From positions 87,951 to 151,950 of IMG/VR virus record IMGVR_UViG_3300042566_002057: 64,000 nucleotides of DNA; one strand, given 5' to 3'. Position numbers and translations under genes: made by a program. Below, one piece after another: positions 40,341-49,170 of the stretch; the first letter of the stretch is position 1, and every line of letters starts with the position of its first letter. A model generated the notes under the pieces. The model saw only the letters and a program-made list of their open reading frames with translations. It was not told where the DNA came from and made no database searches. Source of the stretch: a virus.

Positions 40341-40821
40341 CGAATATCCTAAATTTTTAACAGAGGAAGAGTGTATCAGACTGATAGGCTTAGGTGAGTC
40401 AGGTGAATTGAATCCCGGTAAGATAAAAAGTCAAGGCTCTGGTTACAGAAAAGCCAAAGTTAGATGGATGAAAGAAGGTGAGTTAATAGATAAAGTAAGA
40501 AAAGAAGTTTCATTACTATCTGGATATCCAATTGAAAACCAAGAGAGTTTTCACTTTGTAAAATACTCTCAGGATGGTGAATACAAACCGCACTATGATG
40601 GTGAGAAAAGAGCTAAAACAGCACTTATTTACCTTAATGATGGATTTGTCGGGGGTGAAACTTTATTTATAAACATAGATAGAACTATTAAACCAGAGAC
40701 TGGTAAGTTGGTTATTTGGGATAATATTAATGAGTCAGGTAAAGACCCTGATAGTTTTCACGCAGGACTACCTGTGGAATTTGGAACAAAGTATATAGCA
40801 GTAATTTGGATAAAAAAATAA
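40333..40821 (+). CDS. prolyl-4-hydroxylase-like 2-oxoglutarate/Fe(II) dioxygenase
   Basis: 162 residues, a single double-stranded beta-helix oxygenase. Iron ligands H87-x-D89 (YKPHYDGEK) and H143 (SFHAGL) are present, with K153 as 2-oxoglutarate binder; GGETLF and GKLVIWDN are typical P4H motifs. Members hydroxylate proline or other residues. The tail proteins here contain Gly/Ser-rich collagen-like repeats, but these lack many prolines, so the target is unknown. It is coupled to flanking tagged genes. Confidence 0.85.
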   Translation: MVNEYPKFLTEEECIRLIGLGESGELNPGKIKSQGSGYRKAKVRWMKEGELIDKVRKEVSLLSGYPIENQESFHFVKYSQDGEYKPHYDGEKRAKTALIYLNDGFVGGETLFINIDRTIKPETGKLVIWDNINESGKDPDSFHAGLPVEFGTKYIAVIWIKK

Positions 40822-40823
40822 AT

Positions 40824-41582
40824 ATGAGATACTTATTAGATAGTGAGATTCTTAAATGGAATCAAAGATTAGAGAAAACACCTTACATGGTTTATCCTAA
40901 GTCTAGTTTACAGAGTTCACACGTGCACATTAGTTTTAGACAGAAATCCAGTAATCGATTCGGGTCACATCCATATAGTACAAGTGATTTTGTAGAAACA
41001 ATTGACCCACATATTAATAACTATCAATTTGTTTTTTCAGTTGCTAAGAATCGAGTTGATAACTTCTTTGATATTTTTGATAGACTCAGAGAAGAAGAAT
41101 TTGGTACAACTACTTGTTATACAAATACAAATAATGATAATAAAGTCGGTGAAATTAAGGTTACTGATGATATAGTTGTAAAGAAAGATTCACAGGTACA
41201 TAGTATTTTAGAAAAAGAATATGTTAGATTTTCTTATACTTTTACTGGAAAACTTTCACAGATTATGGGTTATGTTTTTTATTTAGAAGACGCAATTGAA
41301 TTCTTTAGTAGTATATGGGGTTATAATGAAGATGGTACTGAAGAACACTTAATTAAATATCCGATTGGTACTCTTGTCAGTGATGTAAAAGACAAGTCTA
41401 AAGACTATTTAATTTTAGATTATCAATATAGAAAGATTGACAAAAACTATTACATCGACTATGAATTAACAGAAGTATTAGGTGGATACTCGTCGGTTAT
41501 AAAATATGGTGATGTTAAAATTCTTAAAGAAAGTGAAATTTGTTTCAGTCGAAACGGAAGAATTGATGATATTTTAAATTAA
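40824..41582 (+). CDS. protein with C-terminal tag
   Basis: 252 residues using ATG 40824; an upstream in-frame TTG at 40806 lies within the oxygenase gene. The body is alpha/beta with VSDVKDKSKDYLILDYQ and no recognised domain; it ends FSRNGRIDDILN, a good match to the shared C-terminal tag. It lies 2 nt after the oxygenase. Function unknown. Confidence 0.55.
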   Translation: MRYLLDSEILKWNQRLEKTPYMVYPKSSLQSSHVHISFRQKSSNRFGSHPYSTSDFVETIDPHINNYQFVFSVAKNRVDNFFDIFDRLREEEFGTTTCYTNTNNDNKVGEIKVTDDIVVKKDSQVHSILEKEYVRFSYTFTGKLSQIMGYVFYLEDAIEFFSSIWGYNEDGTEEHLIKYPIGTLVSDVKDKSKDYLILDYQYRKIDKNYYIDYELTEVLGGYSSVIKYGDVKILKESEICFSRNGRIDDILN

Positions 41583-41587
41583 TTCCT

Positions 41588-41595
41588 TATCTTTG
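41588..41595 (+). promoter_or_regulatory. TATCTTTG box before the 41611 gene
   Basis: TATCTTTG about 15 nt before the TTG start at 41611; a TTG lies 22 nt further upstream (41563-41565), which is somewhat loose. Confidence 0.45.
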
Positions 41596-41610
41596 TAAAA
41601 ATTAAGTACT

Positions 41611-42123
41611 TTGGACAAGTGGACTCAAAATCAATTCACAGACTTTCTCGAAGTGGAAAGAACAAATTGTTATTGGTTTTGGTTTAAAGGTAAAATCACA
41701 AGAAGAAGGAATAGAGATACTGGAGAAATCTATGAACAAAATCTATCTTCAACTTGTGAATGGAACGGAATGAGACTCGAAAATGGTTTCTATAACTGTT
41801 ATGATATTTTAATTGAAAGATATATGAGAGGATTAAAAGAAGGAAAATATAATGGTCAAACTAAGGCTGAGTTTGAGAAGAATAAACTAAGGGTTAGTGA
41901 TATATGGACTAAATCAGATGGTGATGTAGAAAAGGCAATATCACTTGCAAAAACACAAGCGAATAGAATCACTGACGAATGGAAAGCAATAAATCGAGCC
42001 ATGAGTGCTAAAGAAATGGGATATGAGGAAATATTTGAGGTTTTCTTCCAAAGAGCATACGAATTAGGTTCAGTTTCTAAATTAGAATACCGTGAGTATA
42101 AATTAGAAAAGCTTGGTATATGA
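41611..42123 (+). CDS. hypothetical protein
   Basis: 170 residues from a TTG start (no nearby ATG in frame before codon 54). Aromatic/basic N-terminus (NCYWFWFKGKITRRRNRDTGE), then EQNLSSTCEWNGMRLENG and a helical C-terminal half (KAISLAKTQANRITDEWKA). It overlaps the 42120 gene by 4 nt. No known domain. Confidence 0.5.
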   Translation: MDKWTQNQFTDFLEVERTNCYWFWFKGKITRRRNRDTGEIYEQNLSSTCEWNGMRLENGFYNCYDILIERYMRGLKEGKYNGQTKAEFEKNKLRVSDIWTKSDGDVEKAISLAKTQANRITDEWKAINRAMSAKEMGYEEIFEVFFQRAYELGSVSKLEYREYKLEKLGI

Positions 42124-42434
42124 TCGTAAAATCTAAATTTCTCTGTAAGAGTGGATGTAAAACTGCGCCTTCTCGTGGTTACTCTGGTAAGCATAAACTA
42201 AATTGGACTGATTTATTTATTGAAGGTAAATGGTATGACGGGGAATATGAAACTTGGTCTCAACAACTTTATAAATTAAATAACGGTTGGAGAAGATACT
42301 GGGTTGTCAATGAAAAAGGTGAAAAAGAAGAAATGAATAGAATCAGAATGTCAACTATTTTCCAATTAGATGTTGAGGAATTAAGAGACGAAAAGATAAA
42401 TCAAATAATTGATGGAGATATGTCAAATTATTAA
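42120..42434 (+). CDS. SH3-like small protein with C-terminal tag
   Basis: 104 residues with a Cys-containing basic N-terminus (MIVKSKFLCKSGCKTAPSRGY), a beta domain around FIEGKWYDGEYE and GWRRYWVV, and the tail VEELRDEKINQIIDGDMSNY, where the tag is followed by several residues. Closely parallels 40059. Its function is unknown. Confidence 0.55.
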   Translation: MIVKSKFLCKSGCKTAPSRGYSGKHKLNWTDLFIEGKWYDGEYETWSQQLYKLNNGWRRYWVVNEKGEKEEMNRIRMSTIFQLDVEELRDEKINQIIDGDMSNY

Positions 42435-42447
42435 ACTGATTATCTCA

Positions 42448-42477
42448 TTGATATTAAAATAAATTTCCTTACCTTTG
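42448..42477 (+). promoter_or_regulatory. Bacteroidota-type promoter for RNase HI
   Basis: TTG (42448-42450), 19 nt, TACCTTTG (42470-42477), ATG after 4 nt at 42482. Confidence 0.72.
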
Positions 42478-42481
42478 TAAA

Positions 42482-42910
42482 ATGAGTAAGTTACTAATAT
42501 ACACTGATGGTAGTTCAAGAGGCAATCCTGGTCCAGGTGGATGGGGAGTTGTCATGAAGTTTAATGATAAAACTAAAGAACTATCTGGTGGTGAAAAGTT
42601 TACTACTAATAATAGAATGGAACTAATGGCTGTTATACAAGCGTTAGAAGCCGTTAAAACCACCAAGCATCCAGTTGAGGTTTACTCAGACTCTAAATAT
42701 GTAATTGATTCTGTTGAGAAAGGTTGGGTATTTAATTGGGTCAAGAAAACAGACTTTGGTGGTAAAAAGAATGAAGACCTTTGGAGAAGATTCTTAAAGT
42801 CTTACAATAACTTTAACATAACCTTTCATTGGGTTAAAGGACATAACGGACATCCAGAGAATGAAAGATGTGATCACTTAGCAACAACTGAAGCAATTAA
42901 ATTTTTATAA
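42482..42910 (+). CDS. rnhA: ribonuclease HI
   Basis: 142 residues with the full RNase HI signature. D9 (IYTDGSSRGN), E47 (MELMA), D70 (YSDSKYV), H121 (VKGHNG) and D131 (CDHLA) are the catalytic and metal-binding residues. It degrades the RNA strand of RNA-DNA hybrids. It is distinct from the FEN-type RNase H at 19154. It has a clean leaderless-type promoter and precedes a small gene by 2 nt. Confidence 0.95.
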   Translation: MSKLLIYTDGSSRGNPGPGGWGVVMKFNDKTKELSGGEKFTTNNRMELMAVIQALEAVKTTKHPVEVYSDSKYVIDSVEKGWVFNWVKKTDFGGKKNEDLWRRFLKSYNNFNITFHWVKGHNGHPENERCDHLATTEAIKFL

Positions 42911-42911
42911 T

Positions 42912-43160
42912 ATGGCAACAGAATACACCGGAAATAAGAGTAGTTTAGATACGGGTTATGTTTTTGCTCCTTATATACCAATGACAACATCAGCGAACAT
43001 AGTTGAATATGGTTCTAAGAAAATAAGTAGAAAAAGAAAGATTAATAAGATATTTGATTTAGGATTAAGTATCGATGATGAATTCTCAAGAACTATGAGT
43101 AAATACTCAAAAAAAACTATAATTGCTAATTACTACAAAACAATAAAAATTACACAATGA
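42912..43160 (+). CDS. small protein with capsid-like N-terminus and tag-like segment
   Basis: 82 residues. TGYVFAPYIPMTTSANI near the start resembles the C-terminal strand of some T4-like major capsid proteins, but this is a likeness from memory and the fragment is too short to fold as capsid. Then RKRKINKIFDLGLSI contains a copy of the C-terminal tag in the middle, not the end. Could be a decoy, assembly factor or simply unrelated. It is coupled to the ABC exporter by a 4-nt overlap. Confidence 0.5.
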   Translation: MATEYTGNKSSLDTGYVFAPYIPMTTSANIVEYGSKKISRKRKINKIFDLGLSIDDEFSRTMSKYSKKTIIANYYKTIKITQ

Positions 43161-44953
43161 CAAATATCAAATTAATAAAAAGTATATTAGATTTCTCTAA
43201 ACCATTTAGAACAGAATTACTTCTGGTCTTTTTATGTGTTTTTCTAACTTCAGCGATTGAGGCAGTAACAACATACTTACTTGGTGAGATTTTTAATATC
43301 GCGCAAAAACATTCAACAGAACAAAGTTATTTAGAACCAGCAATTTATCTTGTTGTTTTTGCACTTGTAACTTATCTTATTAAGACATTTATTGTTACTT
43401 ACCAACAAAGACTTGAAGTGCGTAAGTTAGATGTCGCTGTTGCAAATCACTTAAATCATGCTTCAATTTCAAGATACTTTAAGTTCTCGAACGGTCAACA
43501 TATAAATGAACACTCTGGTGTTAAACAAAATATCATCACAACCGGATTTACATCAGTTCAGAATCAAATGAATATGTTTATCTACCAGTTCTTTCCGTCA
43601 CTATCAAACTTTATTGTTTCATTAGTTGTACTTTTCTCTATTAGTCTTACAATAGGTTTTACTTACTTAGGAGTAACTATTTTATTTATCTACTCAATGT
43701 ACTACTTCAATAAAATGATGCAACCTAAAATTCGTGAGGTTCGAGATGCTAGAAATGAGACTTCAAGAACTATTAGTGAACTTTATCGTTATGTTTTTTT
43801 AATTAAGAATGAAGTAGCTGAAAAGAAATCAATTGATGATTTAGATAATGTACAAAGTTTACACCAAAAGTCTTATTCATCTGCTTGGATAGTAGGTATT
43901 AATTGGTTAACTGCAATTAAAATAGGTACATCTTTATTTAGATACTTAACAATTGGAATTGGAGTTTATTTATTATTCTCTGGTCAGATTACTGCAGGTA
44001 GTATCTTCTTAATATTTACTTGGTCGAATCATTTTATAAACTCTCTTTGGATGATTACTGATATGCAAAAACAGTTTATCACTGACAAGATTAACATTGA
44101 AAAGTATTTTGAGATTTTACAAATTGAACCAGATGTAAAAGAGGTTGAACAACCAATTGAAAATGATTTTGCTGGTGATATTGAATTTAATAATGTTAAA
44201 TTTAAGTATCCTGGTAGAAAAAGTTCACACGACTCTGACGAAGTAACTGAGAATGACTGGGTATTAAAAGGAGTTACATTTAATATTAAACAGGGTCAGA
44301 AAGTTGCTTTTGTTGGTGAGTCTGGTTCTGGAAAATCCACAATCGCTAATTTAGTAAGAAGAGCATTTGATCCACAAGAAGGTGAAATCAAAATTAACAA
44401 TCACCTTCTTAAAGAAATATCACTTTCACACTTTTTACAAAAGATTGGATCTGTGGACCAAGAAGTAATTCTGTTCGATAAAAGTTTAAGAGAAAACATT
44501 TCTTTTGGTACTAATAGACTTCTGACAGATGAAGAACTTAATAAGATTGCAAAATTAAGTAGAATAGATTCTTTCTATCCTAAGTTAGAACACGGTTGGG
44601 ACACGATTGTTGGTGAGAAAGGTTCTAAGATATCAGGTGGTGAAAAACAAAGAATTGGTATTGCTAGAGCTTTGGCTAAGAATCCAGAAATTCTTATCTT
44701 TGACGAAGCAACTTCTGCTTTAGACACGGTGTCTGAAAAAGTAGTTCAAAGATCGATTGATGTTTCTTGTAAAGGAAAGACATCTATTATAATTGCACAT
44801 CGTCTTTCGACTGTTAAAAACTGTGATAAGATATTTGTTCTTAGAAACGGTGAAATAATTGGAGAAGGAACACACCAGGAATTACTGGAGAGCTGTGAAT
44901 ATTATGCAGATTTGATTAAGAATCAATTATCACATAAATTAGAAAAAGTATAA
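43157..44953 (+). CDS. ABC exporter (fused transmembrane and ATPase domains)
   Basis: 598 residues. Six hydrophobic segments in the first ~310 residues form an exporter transmembrane domain. The nucleotide-binding domain has Walker A GESGSGKST (about 386-394), Q-loop-like SVDQEVILF, signature ISGGEKQRIGIARAL, Walker B ILIFDEATSALD and the H-loop IIAHRLST. Such exporters move lipids, peptides or drugs. They are rare in phages; the operon context (RNase HI, small tagged genes) gives no substrate. A half-transporter of this kind would dimerise. Confidence 0.93.
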   Translation: MTNIKLIKSILDFSKPFRTELLLVFLCVFLTSAIEAVTTYLLGEIFNIAQKHSTEQSYLEPAIYLVVFALVTYLIKTFIVTYQQRLEVRKLDVAVANHLNHASISRYFKFSNGQHINEHSGVKQNIITTGFTSVQNQMNMFIYQFFPSLSNFIVSLVVLFSISLTIGFTYLGVTILFIYSMYYFNKMMQPKIREVRDARNETSRTISELYRYVFLIKNEVAEKKSIDDLDNVQSLHQKSYSSAWIVGINWLTAIKIGTSLFRYLTIGIGVYLLFSGQITAGSIFLIFTWSNHFINSLWMITDMQKQFITDKINIEKYFEILQIEPDVKEVEQPIENDFAGDIEFNNVKFKYPGRKSSHDSDEVTENDWVLKGVTFNIKQGQKVAFVGESGSGKSTIANLVRRAFDPQEGEIKINNHLLKEISLSHFLQKIGSVDQEVILFDKSLRENISFGTNRLLTDEELNKIAKLSRIDSFYPKLEHGWDTIVGEKGSKISGGEKQRIGIARALAKNPEILIFDEATSALDTVSEKVVQRSIDVSCKGKTSIIIAHRLSTVKNCDKIFVLRNGEIIGEGTHQELLESCEYYADLIKNQLSHKLEKV

Positions 44954-44956
44954 AAA

Positions 44957-45343
44957 ATGGAAGAAAAAAAAGTAATTGTAAGTAAAGAGTTCATTGATAT
45001 TTTCAAGAACTTCAATGTTGTAAATAAAGTTGATGAAATGAAATTAATTTCTGAAAAAGAACTTTATTTATTATTAACTGTTTGTTTAGATAAACACGAT
45101 GATAGTCAACCTACCGTTGTTTATAATTTCCAACCATTTAGAGATAAAGTGATGGAGATATTTGATGTACAGGATGACAAAGAAACTAAAAATGAACTTA
45201 TCAATGAACTCATTTTAGAAACTGGAGATAAATACATTGAAACTGACTGTATAGTTGATGATATGGGTAATGGATTACCAAATCCACTAACTAAAGAAGA
45301 AGTTAGAGATGCAAAAATTTCTATTATTAACAGTGATAATTAA
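44957..45343 (+). CDS. small acidic protein with C-terminal tag
   Basis: 128 residues, acidic and helical (MEEKKVIVSKEFIDIFKNF), with VVYNFQPFRDKVMEIF and the tail EEVRDAKISIINSDN, an imperfect tag. It starts 3 nt after the ABC exporter. Unknown. Confidence 0.52.
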   Translation: MEEKKVIVSKEFIDIFKNFNVVNKVDEMKLISEKELYLLLTVCLDKHDDSQPTVVYNFQPFRDKVMEIFDVQDDKETKNELINELILETGDKYIETDCIVDDMGNGLPNPLTKEEVRDAKISIINSDN

Positions 45344-45355
45344 AAAATAAAATAC

Positions 45356-45363
45356 TATCTTTG
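45356..45363 (+). promoter_or_regulatory. TATCTTTG box before the 45377 gene
   Basis: TATCTTTG 13 nt before ATG 45377, without a well-spaced TTG. Confidence 0.45.
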
Positions 45364-45376
45364 TAAAAAAATTATT

Positions 45377-47149
45377 ATGCAAGAAAACCAAAATACCGAG
45401 GAATTAAAAGAACCAGTTGTTGGAAACTTTAAACCTAAAAGAAAATTCTTAAACTTTGTTTCAGCTGTAAACGGAGCGCGTATTCGATTCATACGAGACG
45501 TGGCTTTTCTAAAAGGTGAAAAACTATCTGGGTTCTTAGAAAATGTCATCTTCAAAATCACTATTTGTGAAGAAGGAACTATTAAGTTTGAGGAACAAGA
45601 TGGAACTAATCTTTCTGACGAGAATATGATTAATCGTTTAATCGATGAAATTGATGCGATGGAAGTGACTGGATACGCTCAAAAGTTTGTTGTTAGTGGT
45701 TTAGAGTTTGCTGATGTCAATGGTGACCGATGTTATCTTGAAGTTGAACATCAAAAACCAATCGATAAATTAAAATCTATTTTTGATGATGAAGAAAAGG
45801 TAGAGATTTCTGAAAAAAGTTTGAGTTTAATTGATGATTTATTTGGATCTTCTGATGATGAGTTTGATGAAGATCACGCACTATCTGAGGTGTTAAATAA
45901 TATGGTGATGGAACTTTCGGAAGAAGATGCTAAAACTCTTGTAGAAACAATTGAAAATCCACCAGCTCCTAACGAAAAACTTAAAGAAGCGGCTGAGTCA
46001 TATATGGAAAAACAATTCCGTAAAATGAATGAGGAAAAGGTTATGGAATTGGAGTACCGTATTGAAGAAACTCAGAAAGAAATCATTCGTTATAAAAGTG
46101 ATGTAAAAATGGCTCAGAAAAAGATGGATGAAAAATCAGAGTCTCTAAAAGTACTTGAAAGTAGATTAGAAAGTATGAAACCAGGTGACGAACCAAACGG
46201 ATATGTGTTCTATGTTTCAGAAGAGATTAAAGATATGGAAGGTCTGGATGAAACAGAAGCAAAAGTTGCGGCTAAGATTGCAGACATTATGAAATTAAAA
46301 ATTGATGTCTTAACTGAAATGTTGACTGGTGGTTACTACAAAATCAAAATTGCTAAGAAAGATGATATCACTAATCAAGAGTTTGAGTTAGAAAAAGAAG
46401 TCTATCAAAAAATTGCATCTTTGGATGTAGAAGGTAAACTTTCTATTGTTGATGGTGAGTTTCAGTATCGTGGTAAAATGACTTGGCATCAAATCGTTGG
46501 TAAAATGATTCGTATGGGATTTGAACAAGAACCAGAGTTTGATAAATTGTGTCAGTCTAATTCTTATGACTCTCACGAAGAAGATAAGTCAACTGAAATG
46601 GATCTAGGTAATGGTATGGTTGACTCTGTATCTGAAACTTCAGTTTCTACAAAGCCAACTTCAACAGAGATTAAATCCAAAACTCTTAAAACCTTCAGTG
46701 AAGAAACTACATTAGTAGTTATGGGTACAATTGACCACGATGATAACCGTGATGTTGAGATTACTGATGATTTTACTGGATTTGGAGTGTGTGTTGGTGA
46801 TAAAATGATGAAATCATCTTATGAGTCTGATGGATTTATCTCAATTATGACTTTACCAGAGTTTAAGATGTGGCAATCACAATACCCAGATGCTATGACT
46901 GATGGTGGTGGAATAGGTTCATTTTTACTACCTAACTTCAAGGGAACTATTGGTGTAACTGCTATGATTGATGATGAATTCACAGCTGACTTTGATTTAA
47001 GTGATTTCATTCAACATCAATATGGAATGGAAGAGGCTGAAGTGTTTTTAACATTACCAGAAGGAACTGAGATTGTGAAAATGGGTGATTATCACCAAGT
47101 TCCAGTTGCAGCAATGAGAGATATCAAAATTGATAAAATTATTGAATAA
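45377..47149 (+). CDS. large acidic coiled-coil protein with C-terminal tag
   Basis: 590 residues. A folded N-terminal part (NFVSAVNGARIRFIRDVAFL) precedes an acidic region, a coiled coil at about 215-280 (EYRIEETQKEIIRYKSDVK), and beta-rich domains, ending AMRDIKIDKIIE, a near-perfect C-terminal tag. It is the largest tagged protein. No known domain, and no ATPase motif although it precedes the VWA gene. The gene is coupled to 47149 by one shared base. Confidence 0.6.
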   Translation: MQENQNTEELKEPVVGNFKPKRKFLNFVSAVNGARIRFIRDVAFLKGEKLSGFLENVIFKITICEEGTIKFEEQDGTNLSDENMINRLIDEIDAMEVTGYAQKFVVSGLEFADVNGDRCYLEVEHQKPIDKLKSIFDDEEKVEISEKSLSLIDDLFGSSDDEFDEDHALSEVLNNMVMELSEEDAKTLVETIENPPAPNEKLKEAAESYMEKQFRKMNEEKVMELEYRIEETQKEIIRYKSDVKMAQKKMDEKSESLKVLESRLESMKPGDEPNGYVFYVSEEIKDMEGLDETEAKVAAKIADIMKLKIDVLTEMLTGGYYKIKIAKKDDITNQEFELEKEVYQKIASLDVEGKLSIVDGEFQYRGKMTWHQIVGKMIRMGFEQEPEFDKLCQSNSYDSHEEDKSTEMDLGNGMVDSVSETSVSTKPTSTEIKSKTLKTFSEETTLVVMGTIDHDDNRDVEITDDFTGFGVCVGDKMMKSSYESDGFISIMTLPEFKMWQSQYPDAMTDGGGIGSFLLPNFKGTIGVTAMIDDEFTADFDLSDFIQHQYGMEEAEVFLTLPEGTEIVKMGDYHQVPVAAMRDIKIDKIIE

Positions 47150-47532
47150 TGGGTTTTACAAGATACTGGGAATTTAGTGGTTTAGATGAAGAGAAGTTTA
47201 GTGACTTCTCTTCTGTCTGTAAGGTATTGGTAGATAGTATAAACATACCACTTGAAGATATTACTATAAATGAAAGACAAGTCAGATTCAACGGTGTCGA
47301 TGAAGATGGTCACGAAACTTTTTATTTTAGTCTAGATAAATCAGGTTTTAACTTTTGTAAAACAAATATAAAACCTTATGATGAAGTCGTTTGTGGGTGT
47401 TTATATATTGCTAAGGTTATTTTTGGTGAAGATATTCGTATAAACCAAGACTGTGACCAAGGTGATGAACATATCGTACAAAAAGTAAAAAGTATACTGA
47501 GAGAAAATAAATTAGATAAAATATTAAATTAG
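47149..47532 (+). CDS. small protein with C-terminal tag
   Basis: 127 residues (MGFTRYWEFSGLDEEKFSD), alpha/beta with EVVCGCLYIAKVIFGED and the tail SILRENKLDKILN, a near-consensus tag. The pair 45377/47149 may act together as both end in the tag and are translationally coupled. Confidence 0.58.
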   Translation: MGFTRYWEFSGLDEEKFSDFSSVCKVLVDSINIPLEDITINERQVRFNGVDEDGHETFYFSLDKSGFNFCKTNIKPYDEVVCGCLYIAKVIFGEDIRINQDCDQGDEHIVQKVKSILRENKLDKILN

Positions 47533-47534
47533 GT

Positions 47535-47564
47535 TTGACAATTGAGAATTTATTCATATCTTTG
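47535..47564 (+). promoter_or_regulatory. Bacteroidota-type promoter for the VWA gene
   Basis: TTG (47535-47537, as TTGACA), 19 nt, TATCTTTG (47557-47564), ATG at 47584 after 19 nt. Confidence 0.65.
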
Positions 47565-47583
47565 TTAAAATAAATAGTAGAAG

Positions 47584-49125
47584 ATGATAATTAAAAACAT
47601 ACACGAAAAACTTTTGTCTGGTATTCAGACAATGTTGATTGACACGAAAGTCAACCTTCCTTATTATGGTGAGTTCAACCTACACGTAAACTTCCACGAA
47701 CAAGACTCTATTGGTACTTGTGCAGTGAACGTAACTAGTAAAGGTATGAACTTTTTCTATTCACCAAAGTTCTTAGAAGATCTTTCTCAAAAAGAAGTAA
47801 ACTTTATTACTCTTCATGAAGACTTCCACTTACTCTTCAATCACCCACGAAGAACTGTGACTGGTCAATACGACCACAAACTTTCTAATATCGCTCAAGA
47901 CATGATTATCAATCACGTTATTTGGGAAGATATTCCACACGCTTTTGTTGAAATTCCAAAGAACAAAGATGGTAAGAACATGGCACTTTTTGTTCCTAAA
48001 GAGTACCAAGGTAAACTTATCTTTGAGGAACTATATGAGTGGTTGAAAGAAGAAAAAGATAAATGGCAGAAAGAGCAAAAACAAAACTCACAATGTCAGT
48101 CTTGTAACGGTTCCGGTAAGAAAGAACAAGGTCAACAAGGTCAAGGACAGAAAGACCAAAAACAAAAAGGTCAAAGTCAACAACCTGGTGATGGTCAAGG
48201 TCAGGGTGAAGGTGAGAAACAAGAAGGTCAAGGACAGGGTCAACAACCTGGTGATGGCCAAGGTCAAGGACAGAGTCAACAACCTGGTGATGGTCAAGGA
48301 AAAGGCGAGTCTTGTCCAGATTGTCAGGGAACTGGTAATGAAGGTGGTAAAGACTCTAGTGGAAAACCATCTTATGGTCCTTATGGTAAAAATCCATCTA
48401 AAGATGGTGAGTCATTAGATACTTGGTCTAAAGAACAAATCTTCCAAGATATGGAAAATGGTTCTGGTGAGTATATGGACAAACACATCGGTGATGATGT
48501 ACCGGAAGAAATGAGAGATGCGATGGTGAAAGATGTTATGGAGCGACTTGCGGCTCGTGGTCTTTCAGCAGGTAACATCGAACAAACTCTTAACAAACTT
48601 CGTAAGAAGCGTAAAGATTACTTGAAAGAGATTAAAAGAGCGGTATCAAATATGATTTTTGGTACTGTGAAACAAAAGACTATTGTTAAACCTAACCGTC
48701 GTCAAATCTCTGGATTGAAGGGTAATCGTAAAGTAAAAACCAAAATCAACTGTATCTTAGATACATCTGGTTCAATGGGTGGTACTTTTGAGAGAGTTCT
48801 TTCTTATGTTTATCGAAATGACATCGAAATCAATTTGATTGAGGCTGATACCGAAGTTAAATGGATTGAGAACATCAAGAACAAACGTAAGTTAGAGACA
48901 ATGGTGATTAAAGGTCTTGGTGGTACAATTCTACAACCAGCGATTGATTTAGTTGCTGACCAATTCAACGAGTACAACACTGTTGTGTTAACTGATGGTT
49001 ACTGTGATTCACTTGACCTTACTAAGATTAAAGGTAAAGTTCTACTAATCTCAATTGGTGTGAAAGTTCCAATTAGTCGAAGTAACGGTAAAGTTAAACA
49101 GATTATGGTTGAAAAAGAGAACTAA
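47584..49125 (+). CDS. VWA protein with metallopeptidase-like N-terminus and DnaJ-type Cys motifs
   Basis: 513 residues. H78-E-D-F-H82 in LHEDFHLLFNH is a HExxH zinc-peptidase motif typical of the DUF2201-like N-terminal domain. A Gln/Gly-rich linker (about 178-240) is flanked by C171-QS-CNGSG and C244-PD-CQGTG, two CxxCxGxG motifs as in the DnaJ zinc centre, so the linker may be looped out by zinc binding. The C-terminal VWA domain has D393-T-S-G-S-M in LDTSGSMGG (MIDAS). Known VWA partners are MoxR ATPases, but none is adjacent. Role unknown; folding or proteolysis with DnaK/GrpE is speculation. Confidence 0.85.
   Translation: MIIKNIHEKLLSGIQTMLIDTKVNLPYYGEFNLHVNFHEQDSIGTCAVNVTSKGMNFFYSPKFLEDLSQKEVNFITLHEDFHLLFNHPRRTVTGQYDHKLSNIAQDMIINHVIWEDIPHAFVEIPKNKDGKNMALFVPKEYQGKLIFEELYEWLKEEKDKWQKEQKQNSQCQSCNGSGKKEQGQQGQGQKDQKQKGQSQQPGDGQGQGEGEKQEGQGQGQQPGDGQGQGQSQQPGDGQGKGESCPDCQGTGNEGGKDSSGKPSYGPYGKNPSKDGESLDTWSKEQIFQDMENGSGEYMDKHIGDDVPEEMRDAMVKDVMERLAARGLSAGNIEQTLNKLRKKRKDYLKEIKRAVSNMIFGTVKQKTIVKPNRRQISGLKGNRKVKTKINCILDTSGSMGGTFERVLSYVYRNDIEINLIEADTEVKWIENIKNKRKLETMVIKGLGGTILQPAIDLVADQFNEYNTVVLTDGYCDSLDLTKIKGKVLLISIGVKVPISRSNGKVKQIMVEKEN
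48121..48303 (+). repeat. Gln/Gly-rich coding repeat in the VWA protein
   Basis: Imperfect tandem copies of CAACCTGGTGATGGTCAAGG-like units (protein QQPGDGQG) appear at about 48178, 48240 and 48276, joined by GQGQ segments. Low complexity of this kind can expand or contract. Confidence 0.8.
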
Positions 49126-49127
49126 AA

Positions 49128-49158
49128 AGTGAGAGAGTTAAACTCTCTCTTTTTTTTT
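49128..49158 (+). terminator. intrinsic terminator after the VWA gene
   Basis: GAGAGAGTT-AAACTCTCTC-type stem followed by nine T. A GTG at 49129 lies in the stem, which argues against it being the next gene's start. Confidence 0.87.
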
Positions 49159-49170
49159 CATATCATTATT

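Noticed and set aside
48088-48418. Alternative frames across the QG-rich repeat of the VWA gene
   Set aside because: Low-complexity shadows of the repeat; the VWA frame holds all motifs.
49129-49170. GTG start for the glycosyltransferase
   Set aside because: It lies in the terminator stem and its first residues are a T-run translation.
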